7,873 nt of DNA from Salaquimonas sp. (GCA_024639745.1 JAHEHW010000068.1:1-7873); one strand, 5' to 3'. Positions 1-6,767 are shown, numbered from the stretch's first letter. Numbers and translations: made by a program. The notes: a model not told the origin generated them from the sequence alone.

Positions 1-711
1 ACGGATTGGCAGGAATGGACTGCGGGATGTATCTGCATCATAGGGAAACGGGTCGAGATCCCAGAAATCGAAACCAATCGCCTTGCCGGTACTGTCTCGA
101 GCAATCCTGTCTTTGAAAAACGGAAGATCGTAGGCGATACCTGAATCGACATGCGCGACTCGAACCCCGCCGGAATCGGTTCCTTTTGGCCAAGTGGTTT
201 CAAGGGTTTCGGACGCAATAATGGTTTCAAGGTCATTCGCCAGAATATCGAGCCGCGTACGATGAGCCTGCTCGCCAGCAGCAGGATCACGGATGATCAA
301 GCGGCCAGTGACAATCGTGCAATCGGACCCGGCCGCAGCCAGCATCACCGGTTCCAAATCGCCGTCGCTTACACTGCTACGCGAATAATACTCCGCAGAA
401 AAATGCCTTATCTGCCCGGCCTGCTCAAACCGGACAAGTCGAATTTCATTTTTCTCATCAGATTGAAGCCGGATATCATGTCGGAAAAAATCGGGACGGG
501 GTTCCAATTCGTCGAACTCAAGCACCTTTAAGCCAACGGCTTCGGCGGATTTCTTCAGCCGCTCGATCGGTTCGCCGCATAAGTTGGCGAAAACACTGCG
601 CAGCTTTTCGGCTGGTGTTTCGGCAACTGCATTGCCGGCGGCAAAAACGCCGATTACCGCCAGAACAACCAGGCATGAAATAGGGACTTGGATTGTTTCA
701 GCCCTGTTCAT
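1..711 (-). CDS. Exported S8 (subtilisin-like) serine peptidase, N-terminal part; C-terminus beyond window
   Basis: The reverse strand is open from an ATG at 711 to the window edge, giving 237 residues. Residues 1-30 look like a signal peptide (hydrophobic core about 11-25, likely cleavage after AVA30), so the protein should be exported. Residues 31-180 match no domain I recognise and may be a prodomain or accessory domain. At 183-193 the motif VRVAHVDSGIA matches the catalytic-Asp block of subtilases (Asp189-Ser-Gly). The His and Ser blocks would lie outside the window, so the catalytic triad cannot be confirmed. The start is well bounded: an in-frame TAG lies 12 nt upstream (721-723) and no other Met occurs before residue 122. 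The ATG sits inside the end of the upstream peroxidase gene (14-nt overlap) without a clear Shine-Dalgarno sequence, suggesting coupled translation. The family call rests on one motif plus export; substrate is unknown. Confidence 0.8.
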   Translation of the reverse strand, partial: MNRAETIQVPISCLVVLAVIGVFAAGNAVAETPAEKLRSVFANLCGEPIERLKKSAEAVGLKVLEFDELEPRPDFFRHDIRLQSDEKNEIRLVRFEQAGQIRHFSAEYYSRSSVSDGDLEPVMLAAAGSDCTIVTGRLIIRDPAAGEQAHRTRLDILANDLETIIASETLETTWPKGTDSGGVRVAHVDSGIAYDLPFFKDRIARDSTGKAIGFDFWDLDPFPYDADTSRSPFLPIR

Positions 712-1321
712 CGCCGGTGACTAAATCGGAACTGATGGTAGCCTCTATAGCTGGGGGAGCAGGAAGCAGCGATTCGATTGTCGAAATGACTTCCGGAGCA
801 TCCGGTTCGGTGAAGGTCGTGAACCAAGCGCTGAGATTGCCTTCAGGGTCGATAATATATTTGTAAAAATTCCAGCGCGGTGCGGCGATTGTCCCGACCT
901 GTCTCTTTGCCCATCTATAAAATGGTTCCGCATCGCTTCCCTTCACGCGTGTCTTTGCGGTGATTGGAAAATCGACACTGAATTCGGATTTAGTAAAAGC
1001 CGCGATCTCCGCGTCGCTGCCGGGCTCCTGACCCCCGAATTCATTCGTCGGGACGCCAATGACGACAAACCCGCGATCCCCATATCGATCCTGCAGGGCC
1101 TGCAAGGGACCGTATTGTGTGGTGAAACTGCATTGCGAGGCGGTATTCACGACCATTATGACCTTTCCCTTATATTCTGAAAGGTCGATACTCCCGCCAT
1201 TGGAAGCAGGAAACGAAAAAGAGTGCGCGCTGATTTGACTGACCGGCCCCGCAGCATGGGCAGGCAAGATGGCCATGAAAATAAAACCGATAAAAACCGC
1301 TGCTGATTTGCCCGGTAACAT
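698..1321 (-). CDS. Exported glutathione peroxidase family protein, single-cysteine type
   Basis: A 207-residue thioredoxin-fold peroxidase expected to reduce hydrogen peroxide or organic hydroperoxides in the periplasm. Residues 1-23 form a signal peptide ending AHA. The mature part shows the GPx blocks in order: VVNTASQCSF with peroxidatic Cys64, PTNEFGGQEPG with Gln98, and RWNFYKY with Trp150 and Asn151. These complete the family's Cys/Gln/Trp/Asn tetrad. Cys64 is the only cysteine in the whole protein. The usual resolving Cys is absent: the segment before FPI reads FTKSEFSVD. This argues against the thioredoxin-dependent two-Cys cycle and leaves the reductant open. The start at 1321 is preferred over an in-frame ATG at 1381, because GGGAGG sits 9 nt upstream and the signal peptide then begins at Met1. 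It lies downstream of the cytochrome gene (139-nt gap) and overlaps the S8 peptidase start by 14 nt. Confidence 0.9.
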   Translation of the reverse strand: MLPGKSAAVFIGFIFMAILPAHAAGPVSQISAHSFSFPASNGGSIDLSEYKGKVIMVVNTASQCSFTTQYGPLQALQDRYGDRGFVVIGVPTNEFGGQEPGSDAEIAAFTKSEFSVDFPITAKTRVKGSDAEPFYRWAKRQVGTIAAPRWNFYKYIIDPEGNLSAWFTTFTEPDAPEVISTIESLLPAPPAIEATISSDLVTGDEQG

Positions 1322-1330
1322 TTGACCGCA

Positions 1331-1336
1331 CCTCCC
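1331..1336 (-). promoter_or_regulatory. Shine-Dalgarno site fixing the peroxidase start
   Basis: On the minus strand GGGAGG lies 9 nt before the ATG at 1321. The longer alternative start at 1381 has no comparable site nearby and would bury the signal peptide behind 20 extra residues. Confidence 0.75.
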
Positions 1337-1419
1337 AAAGAACTCTGAGCATTCAAGATAGAGCTGCACCCAGTTTATCAATACTCTCAGTCAAGGAGCC
1401 TCTCTTTACTGTTCAAATT

Positions 1420-1445
1420 AACGCCGCTGATCGTGAAAAGGTTTC
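1420..1445 (-). promoter_or_regulatory. Possible EcfG-type (general stress response) promoter for the peroxidase
   Basis: Read on the minus strand, GAAAC (1445-1441) is followed by exactly 17 nt and CGTT (1423-1420). The alphaproteobacterial EcfG consensus is GGAAC, 16-17 nt, then CGTT, so there is one mismatch. It lies about 100 nt upstream of the peroxidase ATG, between the cytochrome and peroxidase genes. A stress-controlled peroxidase would make sense, but such a short pattern can occur by chance. Confidence 0.3.
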
Positions 1446-1447
1446 AC
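1433..1447. repeat. 15-bp perfect dyad between cytochrome and peroxidase genes
   Basis: GTGAAA, a 3-nt centre AGG, then TTTCAC form a perfect inverted repeat. It overlaps the -35-like element of the candidate EcfG promoter, so it could be an operator. There is no T-run after it on either strand, so it does not look like a terminator. Function unknown. Confidence 0.4.
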
Positions 1448-1460
1448 ATGCCTCGGCCAA

Positions 1461-1787
1461 TCACCGGAGCGAACCGATATAGGCAACGAGATCGCTGATC
1501 TCCTGCCGCGTCAGGCTCATGTCAGGCATGACCGGATGCGGGTCCGCCAAAAAGGCTCCCAATACATCCATATCGTCCGCATATTTTTCTGCAATGGTCG
1601 CAAAAGCCGGAACATCTGCAGAAGCGACCGGCTGATCGTTCTGAACCACATGGCAATTGGCGCACCAGGTCGTTGCGATTATTTTACCCTGCTCCGCCAA
1701 TCCGTTTGCCTTAGCTGGAACCGCGAGGATCACCGCGAAAAGCATTGCGGTTGAGAAAGTAGGAATACTCGCGACAATTGATTGCAT
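1461..1787 (-). CDS. Small periplasmic c-type cytochrome (class I-like)
   Basis: A 108-residue electron carrier with one covalently bound haem. Residues 1-27 are a signal peptide (hydrophobic core about 12-24, likely cleavage after AKA27), leaving a mature protein of about 81 residues. The haem site is Cys42-Ala-Asn-Cys45-His46. The C-terminal part HPVMPDMSLTRQEISDLVAY resembles the axial-Met region of class I cytochromes c, with Met87 (in the MP pair) the likely sixth ligand and Met90 the alternative. The start at 1787 is chosen over an ATG at 1799, because GGAG lies 6 nt before it and would fall inside the longer version. It is first of three same-strand genes with the peroxidase and S8 peptidase. 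The partner is unknown; donating electrons to a peroxidase is conceivable but not shown by the sequence. Confidence 0.9.
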   Translation of the reverse strand: MQSIVASIPTFSTAMLFAVILAVPAKANGLAEQGKIIATTWCANCHVVQNDQPVASADVPAFATIAEKYADDMDVLGAFLADPHPVMPDMSLTRQEISDLVAYIGSLR

Positions 1788-1893
1788 AATTATCTCCAAA
1801 GAATAGCGATCATCTTCCGAACTTATTACACACCAGAGGGATCATGCCACCCGGTAGGGATTCAGAATTCCCGGAAGATCCCACTGAATTGAA
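1788..1893. other. Divergent spacer between cytochrome and DUF1810 genes
   Basis: Both flanking genes point away from this stretch, so it must hold at least one promoter for each unless transcription enters from outside. I looked for sigma-70-like -35/-10 pairs and for EcfG-type pairs on both strands and found none I would defend. The cytochrome side carries its Shine-Dalgarno site at 1794-1797. Confidence 0.5.
1794..1797 (-). promoter_or_regulatory. Shine-Dalgarno site fixing the cytochrome start
   Basis: Minus-strand GGAG lies 6 nt before the ATG at 1787. The ATG at 1799 lies upstream of this site, so the inner start is favoured. Confidence 0.7.
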
Positions 1894-1895
1894 AT

Positions 1896-1899
1896 GGAG
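1896..1899 (+). promoter_or_regulatory. Shine-Dalgarno site favouring the inner DUF1810 start
   Basis: GGAG lies 9 nt before the ATG at 1909. The outer ATG at 1894 has only a purine run about 15 nt upstream, which is a poor distance. Confidence 0.55.
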
Positions 1900-1908
1900 C
1901 AGAAAATC

Positions 1909-2352
1909 ATGCCCGAAAGTAGATATGATCTTTTGAGATTCCTCCAGGCGCAGGAAACTGTCTATCCTGAGGTGTTGGCAGAGCTTCGAGCAGGACATAA
2001 GAAGACCCACTGGATGTGGTTCATCTTCCCGCAGATTGCCGGACTCGGACATTCCGCGACCGCAAAGCACTATGCCATTGCAGATATTCACGAAGCACGC
2101 GATTTTCTTGACCACCCAATCTTGGGCGCCCGTCTGCGAGAGTGTTCGACTCTGTTGCTGAAACATAGCGGTAAGCCGATTGATCGAATTCTCGGGACGC
2201 CAGATCACCTCAAGCTCCGTTCTTCTATGACACTGTTTGCCAATGCCTCCCCAGACAAGACACATAGGAAGCTTTTCGAGAGCGTGCTTGAAGAATTTTA
2301 TGACGGGCTGACAGACACTAAAACCTTGAAACACCTGAATCGCGCAACTTGA
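1909..2352 (+). CDS. DUF1810 family protein
   Basis: A 147-residue soluble protein without signal peptide or membrane segment. Recognisable DUF1810 blocks are YDLLRFLQAQ (6-15), LAELRAGHKKTHWMWFIFPQ (23-42), the IAGLGHSATAKHYAI stretch (43-57), HPILGARLREC (69-79) and DHLKLRSSMTLF (99-110). It ends with the usual segment in which a Phe/Gly/Asp-rich helix precedes TLKHL. Length is typical for the family, so it appears intact. The start at 1909 gives the normal family N-terminus; the longer reading from 1894 adds five residues. To my knowledge the biochemical function of DUF1810 is not established, so none is assigned. It is the only plus-strand gene between two minus-strand clusters and is probably transcribed alone. 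Confidence 0.85.
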   Translation: MPESRYDLLRFLQAQETVYPEVLAELRAGHKKTHWMWFIFPQIAGLGHSATAKHYAIADIHEARDFLDHPILGARLRECSTLLLKHSGKPIDRILGTPDHLKLRSSMTLFANASPDKTHRKLFESVLEEFYDGLTDTKTLKHLNRAT

Positions 2353-2393
2353 TTATTGGTGAAAAAACGATCGCTAAGCTCCGATTAAGAAAA

Positions 2394-2425
2394 TAATCTA
2401 TATTCTTGATATAATTACTTTTTTT
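2394..2425 (+). terminator. Possible intrinsic terminator after DUF1810 (AT-only stem)
   Basis: TAAT-C-TATAT (2394-2403) can pair with ATATA-ATTA (2409-2417) around the loop TCTTG. That gives nine A-T pairs with one bulged C. After a single C come seven T residues (2419-2425). The T-run and position 41 nt after the DUF1810 stop fit a terminator, but an all-AT stem is weak. The patch also contains a perfect TATAAT (2410-2415) without a convincing -35 partner. Confidence 0.35.
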
Positions 2426-2513
2426 AACCAAAACTATTAATTGGAGCGCTCGCAAAAATCGGATTTTGAACTCCATTGCGCACGGTCTGTTTGGTGCCCG
2501 AGCTTTGGCCGTG

Positions 2514-2535
2514 TTGACCCGTCTTTACTGGTCAA
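2514..2535. repeat. Inverted repeat TTGACC-10 nt-GGTCAA
   Basis: Perfect 6-bp arms (2514-2519 and 2530-2535) surround a 10-nt centre, with the second centre about 190 nt beyond the dabA stop. It could be a weak hairpin after the dab transcript or a protein-binding site. There is no T-run. Arms this short have a real chance of being coincidental. Confidence 0.3.
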
Positions 2536-2713
2536 AGCGACGTCGAAAACAACCTCGGTAAAATGAGAATGACAAATTCAATCAACGGCGCCGCACAGCC
2601 CGCTTTGTTACTTCCATCGATAGAAAGGGTGGATGAATGCAGCGAGGCAATTTGCCAAGAATGAAAGTGGATCGCCTCTGGTTCCAATGCCGCGAGATCC
2701 GGCGACAGGTTCA

Positions 2714-5128
2714 TTATTCCGATGCCCCGGCGGCGGCCTCCGAGGCGGGCGAAAATCGCTCCCATTCCAGATCACCGCGATACCGCCAAGCTATGCCACC
2801 TTCATTCTCCACAATTAGGAGATACAGCCAATTGTTTTCAAAAAGATCCCGCACGGATGGATTGCGTTCCAGGATATCGCTCACGGCCTCTTTTGGCGCC
2901 TCTACGCATACCGAAAGCCGAAGCGGTTCATGGACGAAGGTTTCACCGTTGTGCACGGATTGCCATGGCAACCCGGTCCGAAGCACGCCCCCATTCCCTT
3001 CAAGGACGCCAATTCCGCCGGTGACATTGTGCAGAAGCTTGTTGCCGCCACCGAATATCTCGGGTGCCACGCTTGAACCATAATATTGCAAGCTGATCCA
3101 GCTTGCCACCACAACGGGAGCTGTCAGGATTGTCTCAAGAACCTTGAAACCGCTGTCCTGTTGCCAATCGTAATCATGCAGGAACGCCTCCCCTTCAAGA
3201 TCGGCATGCCGTGTACGGTCGCGGCGCGCAGCGATGAAAGCATTGCACCCCGCAAGCCCCCACTCCGGCCGGATCTCAGACCATTCCTTTCCGCGCGAGA
3301 CAAGCGATTCGCCAGAGGATGCTCCCGGCAATTTCAAAGCTCTTGCTGTGCGCGCCTTGTGCCCGGCACGCTCTAGAATGGATTTAAGTTCCGCGAGACG
3401 CATAGGCTTGATATCGACAGTTTGGTCTTGGGCGAAAATCTGAACCTTGTCAGCGGTCGTATCGTGCAATGCCGCGACGAACACCGTATCAGCAGGTATA
3501 TCGATCCCCTCGACCCTGAGACCATGTCGAACGGCACCGTCATTGAGCAGTTGGGCCAGAAGTCGGGCGTTCACATCGCCGGCGTGCCCGCCACAGGCTC
3601 CACATTGCAGAGCACTTGCGTGCGGGTTGTTCGTCACAATGGCGCCATGCCCTGCTATCAGAACAATCGGTGCGAAGTTCCTTGTCAGGGACATTCCGGA
3701 TAAAACAGCCTTTGCAAGGGATACGCGTTTCTCAAGTGAAATCGCCGGATGCAGCATCGGCTCAGGCTCATCACCTTTTCGGTGGCTCATCGCGAAACTG
3801 TCACCCAGTAATTTTGCCGCATAAACAGGCCCCATCGCCTCCACAAATGCGAAAGAAGAAACAGCTGCCAGCTTGAACCGGCCAAACGCTCTTTTCGCAC
3901 GCGCCGCATAGCGCGCCGCAAGCGACTTCGAGTTTTCAGCCGAAGGGCCTGAGCGCGAGCCCAAAGCGGGCGACAACAGGACCGGCAATCGGTGTTCCGA
4001 AATATCCGAGGCGAAACCTGTATGCGACGTCCCAAGTCCGAAAAAGCCTGCAAAACCGATGGTTTCGATATTTGAAGCAACACTTTCGAGAGCTCGCCTA
4101 AATGGTTCCGACCTGACATCGATACAAAATGCAGCTTGAAGGTCTGGGCGCTCGGTACCCGTCTCTTGGGCAGCCCTATCGATCTTTGTCGAAAGCGATC
4201 GCTGAACGGAACGCTCCCTTGCCGATTGCCAAATATTCGCAATTAAATGCCGTTTCGAAGGCCGCACAGGCGCCCCGAAGCGCTTCCGGGCAGTCTGCCA
4301 TGCACCGCTGAGTTCCGACATAAGGGATTCGAATAGTGAAGCTTCGAAAAACAGGCGGACCGCGAGTAATGCGACGGGCGTGTCATCATATGAGCCGTCA
4401 CGCTCCGCAACCCATTGTCTTTGCCGCGCCAGTTGCGACCATCCACCCAACTCGGTCAACAATGAGTGGAAATAGGCATGCATTTCGAATTCTTTGAGCC
4501 CAAGGACAGCAACCGACTGACGTATGGATTCAACGGCATGCAGCGGAGACCGCGAAACCCGCTCAGCGAACCCCGACAGTCCGGCGATCTCTGGCGTCAA
4601 ATCGTGCAGCGCGTGTTCGCGCCAATTGGCATAGGCTTCGGTAACGCCACCTGCTCGCCAAAGAGCTTGCCCCGTGTCGAAGTATCCGGCTGCCCAGACG
4701 CCTATTCTGTCCGAGATGATCCCCGGCCAATCTTGATCGGATCGGGCCGCGGCAAGGTCGGCAACGCTTGGGATCTTATCGGCTTGCTCCCGCATCTGCT
4801 CGAAACCCGCCACGACCTCCTCGAATCGGGCCGGCCGCTCCTGTGCAGGGGTGGCCGCCCAGGCTTCCTTCAGATCTTGTTCGGTGATCTTTCCGGATGC
4901 GTAGAGGTCTTCATACCAGTCGGCAGGCATTGTCAGCGGGACATTTCCAGCGTGTTCAAGAATAGCGGCCGCTTCGACAAACCGTTGACCGCTTTGCCCG
5001 ACAAAGGGATTGACCGCTACTGTCGCATCGAGCGGCCATGCTGGTGGAACGGCCCGGACGACCGCATCGACGACTGCGTCCACGTTTTCTGCCAATAGGT
5101 CACCGGCTTTATGGTAGCGTTGAAGCAT
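2714..5128 (-). CDS. dabA: DabA, DUF2309 subunit of the DAC inorganic-carbon accumulation complex
   Basis: An 804-residue cytoplasmic zinc protein of the DUF2309/UPF0753 family. With DabB it forms the DAC complex, thought to hydrate CO2 to bicarbonate in one direction, driven by a cation gradient. The beta-carbonic-anhydrase-like site is visible: CIDVRSEPFRR gives Cys335, Asp337 and Arg339; AGHG gives His494; and LQCGACGG gives Cys509. The His-to-Cys spacing of 15 equals that of the studied Halothiobacillus protein as I recall it (H524/C539), so all zinc ligands appear present. Family-typical NPF (40-42) lies near the N-terminus. It appears full length with no frame break. The start at 5128 is preferred over an ATG at 5176: AAGGA sits 7 nt upstream, and the longer form would overlap dabB by 32 nt. 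It follows dabB by 16 nt in one operon. Confidence 0.95.
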   Translation of the reverse strand: MLQRYHKAGDLLAENVDAVVDAVVRAVPPAWPLDATVAVNPFVGQSGQRFVEAAAILEHAGNVPLTMPADWYEDLYASGKITEQDLKEAWAATPAQERPARFEEVVAGFEQMREQADKIPSVADLAAARSDQDWPGIISDRIGVWAAGYFDTGQALWRAGGVTEAYANWREHALHDLTPEIAGLSGFAERVSRSPLHAVESIRQSVAVLGLKEFEMHAYFHSLLTELGGWSQLARQRQWVAERDGSYDDTPVALLAVRLFFEASLFESLMSELSGAWQTARKRFGAPVRPSKRHLIANIWQSARERSVQRSLSTKIDRAAQETGTERPDLQAAFCIDVRSEPFRRALESVASNIETIGFAGFFGLGTSHTGFASDISEHRLPVLLSPALGSRSGPSAENSKSLAARYAARAKRAFGRFKLAAVSSFAFVEAMGPVYAAKLLGDSFAMSHRKGDEPEPMLHPAISLEKRVSLAKAVLSGMSLTRNFAPIVLIAGHGAIVTNNPHASALQCGACGGHAGDVNARLLAQLLNDGAVRHGLRVEGIDIPADTVFVAALHDTTADKVQIFAQDQTVDIKPMRLAELKSILERAGHKARTARALKLPGASSGESLVSRGKEWSEIRPEWGLAGCNAFIAARRDRTRHADLEGEAFLHDYDWQQDSGFKVLETILTAPVVVASWISLQYYGSSVAPEIFGGGNKLLHNVTGGIGVLEGNGGVLRTGLPWQSVHNGETFVHEPLRLSVCVEAPKEAVSDILERNPSVRDLFENNWLYLLIVENEGGIAWRYRGDLEWERFSPASEAAAGASE

Positions 5129-5135
5129 TCGATTT

Positions 5136-5140
5136 TCCTT
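5136..5140 (-). promoter_or_regulatory. Shine-Dalgarno site fixing the dabA start
   Basis: Minus-strand AAGGA lies 7 nt before the ATG at 5128, within the 16-nt gap after the dabB stop. The tight spacing suggests coupled translation of the two subunits. Confidence 0.75.
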
Positions 5141-5144
5141 TTGA

Positions 5145-6704
5145 TCAGCGTGCGTCGCGGGCAAGTGTCCAACCACCCATCAGGCGGTTGAAAACGGCGC
5201 TCAAGTAAAATCCATTGGAGAGATGCACTCTCAGACCAGTAACAGCCGGATGGCCTGCCCAAAGCGGCAGGGCTGCCTGAGCCAGAGCCACCGTTCCGAA
5301 AGAAATGAGTGCGAGAATGATGACCGCCGTTTCCAGATCGCCGACGGGCAGCGGTTGCGGGAGTAGGCCGCCATAAAATTTCTCCGCAATCCAGTGAAGC
5401 GTGAAGTAGCCCAGGGCCACAGCGAGCGAATAAAATGCCGTTCGCACCGTCAACTGGCGAGGAGCTGCATCGGCAAGCCCTTGTGCCAGCAGATAGGCGA
5501 CACCGAAAATCAGGATCAGGCCGAGCGCAATCGCTTGCGGTGGCTTGCCGGCGAGACCGAAGGCAACTCCGACAGCGATATAGATCCCGGAGGCAAGCAA
5601 GAAAGCTTTTGCAACGGCTGCCATATCCGGAACCGCGATGGGACCCGGTCGCCGGATCGACGCGATCCGCTCAACCGCTTCCCCGGATGCGAGAAACGCA
5701 TGTGCCTTGTACAGCGAGTGGGCAACGATGTGCAGCATGGCAAGCGAGAAGAGGCCCAGGCCGCATTGCAAGACCATGAACCCCATCTGGCTTATGGTCG
5801 ACCATGCGAGCGACGTCTTTACCGAAGATTGCGTTAACATCACCACGCTGGCGAACAGCGCGCTCAGCCCGCCCAGGATCGCCAGAAGCGCAAGGGTCAG
5901 CGGCGTCAGAATAAAAAGGTCTGCAAACCGAACGAGCAGAAAACCCCCGGCATTAATGATCCCCGCATGCAACAAGGCCGATACTGGCGTCGGCGCTTCC
6001 ATCACCTCTGTCAGCCATCCATGCAGCGGTAGCTGAGCCGATTTCACAACGGCGGCAATGGCGATCGGGGCGGTTGCCAGTAGCGCAATCGTGGCAACGT
6101 AGCCACCAGCCGCCTGTTTCGCGATTAGATCGAGATCACCCGTACCGAAACCCGCGAAGAGCATTGTGGCGCCGATCAGCAGCGCTATATCCGCGATCCG
6201 TGCGGTAATCCACTCTTTGCGAGCGGCGCGCCTCGCAGCCAGACGCTCGGGGTAAAAAAGCAAGAGCTTTTGCAGAAAGTAACCGATCGCAAGCCAGCCA
6301 AGCAGCAATTGGGTCAGCGTACCGGCCTGAACCAGAAGCTGAACGGAAGCTAGCGCCGCGCAAAGATTCCCGGTAAAATTGCCCTGATTGGCTTCTCCAT
6401 CGAGGTAGCGGGCGGAATATCTCAGAACCACCCAGCCTACCAGCGAGACAAGCCCCATCATCGTCACGCTGAGAGCATCGACACGGACACCTGGTCCGAG
6501 ATCATAGGGCAGCGGAAACGCCGCGCTGCCGGGCCCATTCAGAACAAGCAAAAGTCCGGCACACGCCGTGGTGGCGAGGCTCAAGAGCGCGGCTAGCTTT
6601 GAAAATCTTATCGTGATGGGAGGCCGCATGCCAGGCCCCCTGAAAGCAAGGACGGCTGCTGCGGCCATGGCGAGCGGCGCGACATAGACGATGTAATAGG
6701 CCAT
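5145..6704 (-). CDS. dabB: DabB, NuoL/Mrp-like membrane subunit of the DAC complex
   Basis: A 519-residue integral membrane protein, hydrophobic almost throughout, of the proton-conducting antiporter family (Proton_antipo_M, related to NuoL/NADH dehydrogenase subunit 5). It is expected to carry the cation flux that powers DabA. Family motifs include KSAQLPLHGWL (221-231), EAPTPVSALLHAG (236-248), SSVKTSLAWSTISQMGFM (293-310) and HSLYKAHAFLASG (329-341). Lys221, Lys296 and Lys333 are the likely channel lysines. The TM5 glutamate found in NuoL (GWEGVG) is replaced here by Leu138 (GWLAIG), so this is not an ordinary complex I subunit. No other nuo or mrp gene is adjacent, and dabA follows after 16 nt. 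The start at 6704 has AAGGAG 8 nt upstream; the ATG at 6764 would add 20 residues lacking membrane character. Confidence 0.93.
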   Translation of the reverse strand: MAYYIVYVAPLAMAAAAVLAFRGPGMRPPITIRFSKLAALLSLATTACAGLLLVLNGPGSAAFPLPYDLGPGVRVDALSVTMMGLVSLVGWVVLRYSARYLDGEANQGNFTGNLCAALASVQLLVQAGTLTQLLLGWLAIGYFLQKLLLFYPERLAARRAARKEWITARIADIALLIGATMLFAGFGTGDLDLIAKQAAGGYVATIALLATAPIAIAAVVKSAQLPLHGWLTEVMEAPTPVSALLHAGIINAGGFLLVRFADLFILTPLTLALLAILGGLSALFASVVMLTQSSVKTSLAWSTISQMGFMVLQCGLGLFSLAMLHIVAHSLYKAHAFLASGEAVERIASIRRPGPIAVPDMAAVAKAFLLASGIYIAVGVAFGLAGKPPQAIALGLILIFGVAYLLAQGLADAAPRQLTVRTAFYSLAVALGYFTLHWIAEKFYGGLLPQPLPVGDLETAVIILALISFGTVALAQAALPLWAGHPAVTGLRVHLSNGFYLSAVFNRLMGGWTLARDAR

Positions 6705-6712
6705 ATGACCAA

Positions 6713-6718
6713 CTCCTT
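6713..6718 (-). promoter_or_regulatory. Shine-Dalgarno site fixing the dabB start
   Basis: Minus-strand AAGGAG lies 8 nt before the ATG at 6704, which is near ideal. The outer ATG at 6764 is upstream of it and would place the start inside the divergent control region. Confidence 0.8.
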
Positions 6719-6767
6719 TGTTTGGTGCTGACCTAACAGAAGCCAAAACTGAAGGAAAATACATTGT

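Larger units (their letters stand above)
2353..2713. other. Gene-free stretch between convergent DUF1810 and dabA
   Basis: No credible reading frame was found on either strand. About 2355-2445 is strikingly AT-rich, then composition returns to the window average. It holds the candidate DUF1810 terminator (2394-2425), the 22-bp inverted repeat at 2514-2535, and an 11-bp palindrome, GGCAA-T-TTGCC (2646-2656). No strong GC-rich hairpin with a T-run follows the dabA stop on the minus strand, so where the dab transcript ends is unclear. No RNA gene is recognisable. Confidence 0.6.

Noticed and set aside
151..531. 126-codon plus-strand open frame
   Set aside because: It lies opposite the S8 peptidase gene, whose translation carries a signal peptide and catalytic block. 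The plus-strand product has no recognisable features.
1849..1880. Imperfect dyad around GGGATTC-AG-AATTCCC near the DUF1810 start
   Set aside because: The arms only pair with a bulge and leave an impossible one-base loop, so neither a hairpin nor a clean operator is supported.
1810..2334. 174-codon minus-strand open frame opposite DUF1810
   Set aside because: It is fully antisense to a convincing DUF1810 gene. Its translation has no domain-like pattern, is rich in Cys and Gln scattered without motif, and has no good ribosome site.
2466..2561. Short TTG-started frame of 31 codons with a basic C-terminus
   Set aside because: It has no ATG, no Shine-Dalgarno sequence and no family resemblance, and is short enough to be open by chance.
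4466..5098. 210-codon plus-strand open frame
   Set aside because: It is antisense to the N-terminal half of dabA, which is strongly supported. The length is explained by the codon bias of the real gene.
5145..6704. Reading this gene as part of complex I (nuoL) or an Mrp antiporter
   Set aside because: No other nuo or mrp gene is adjacent, the partner is DUF2309 dabA 16 nt away, and the TM5 glutamate of NuoL is missing. DabB fits better.
6735..6741. AACAGAA as a second regulator half-site resembling AATAGAA of the large palindrome
   Set aside because: Only seven bases with one mismatch and no partner arm, 54 bp from the palindrome half; easily coincidental.
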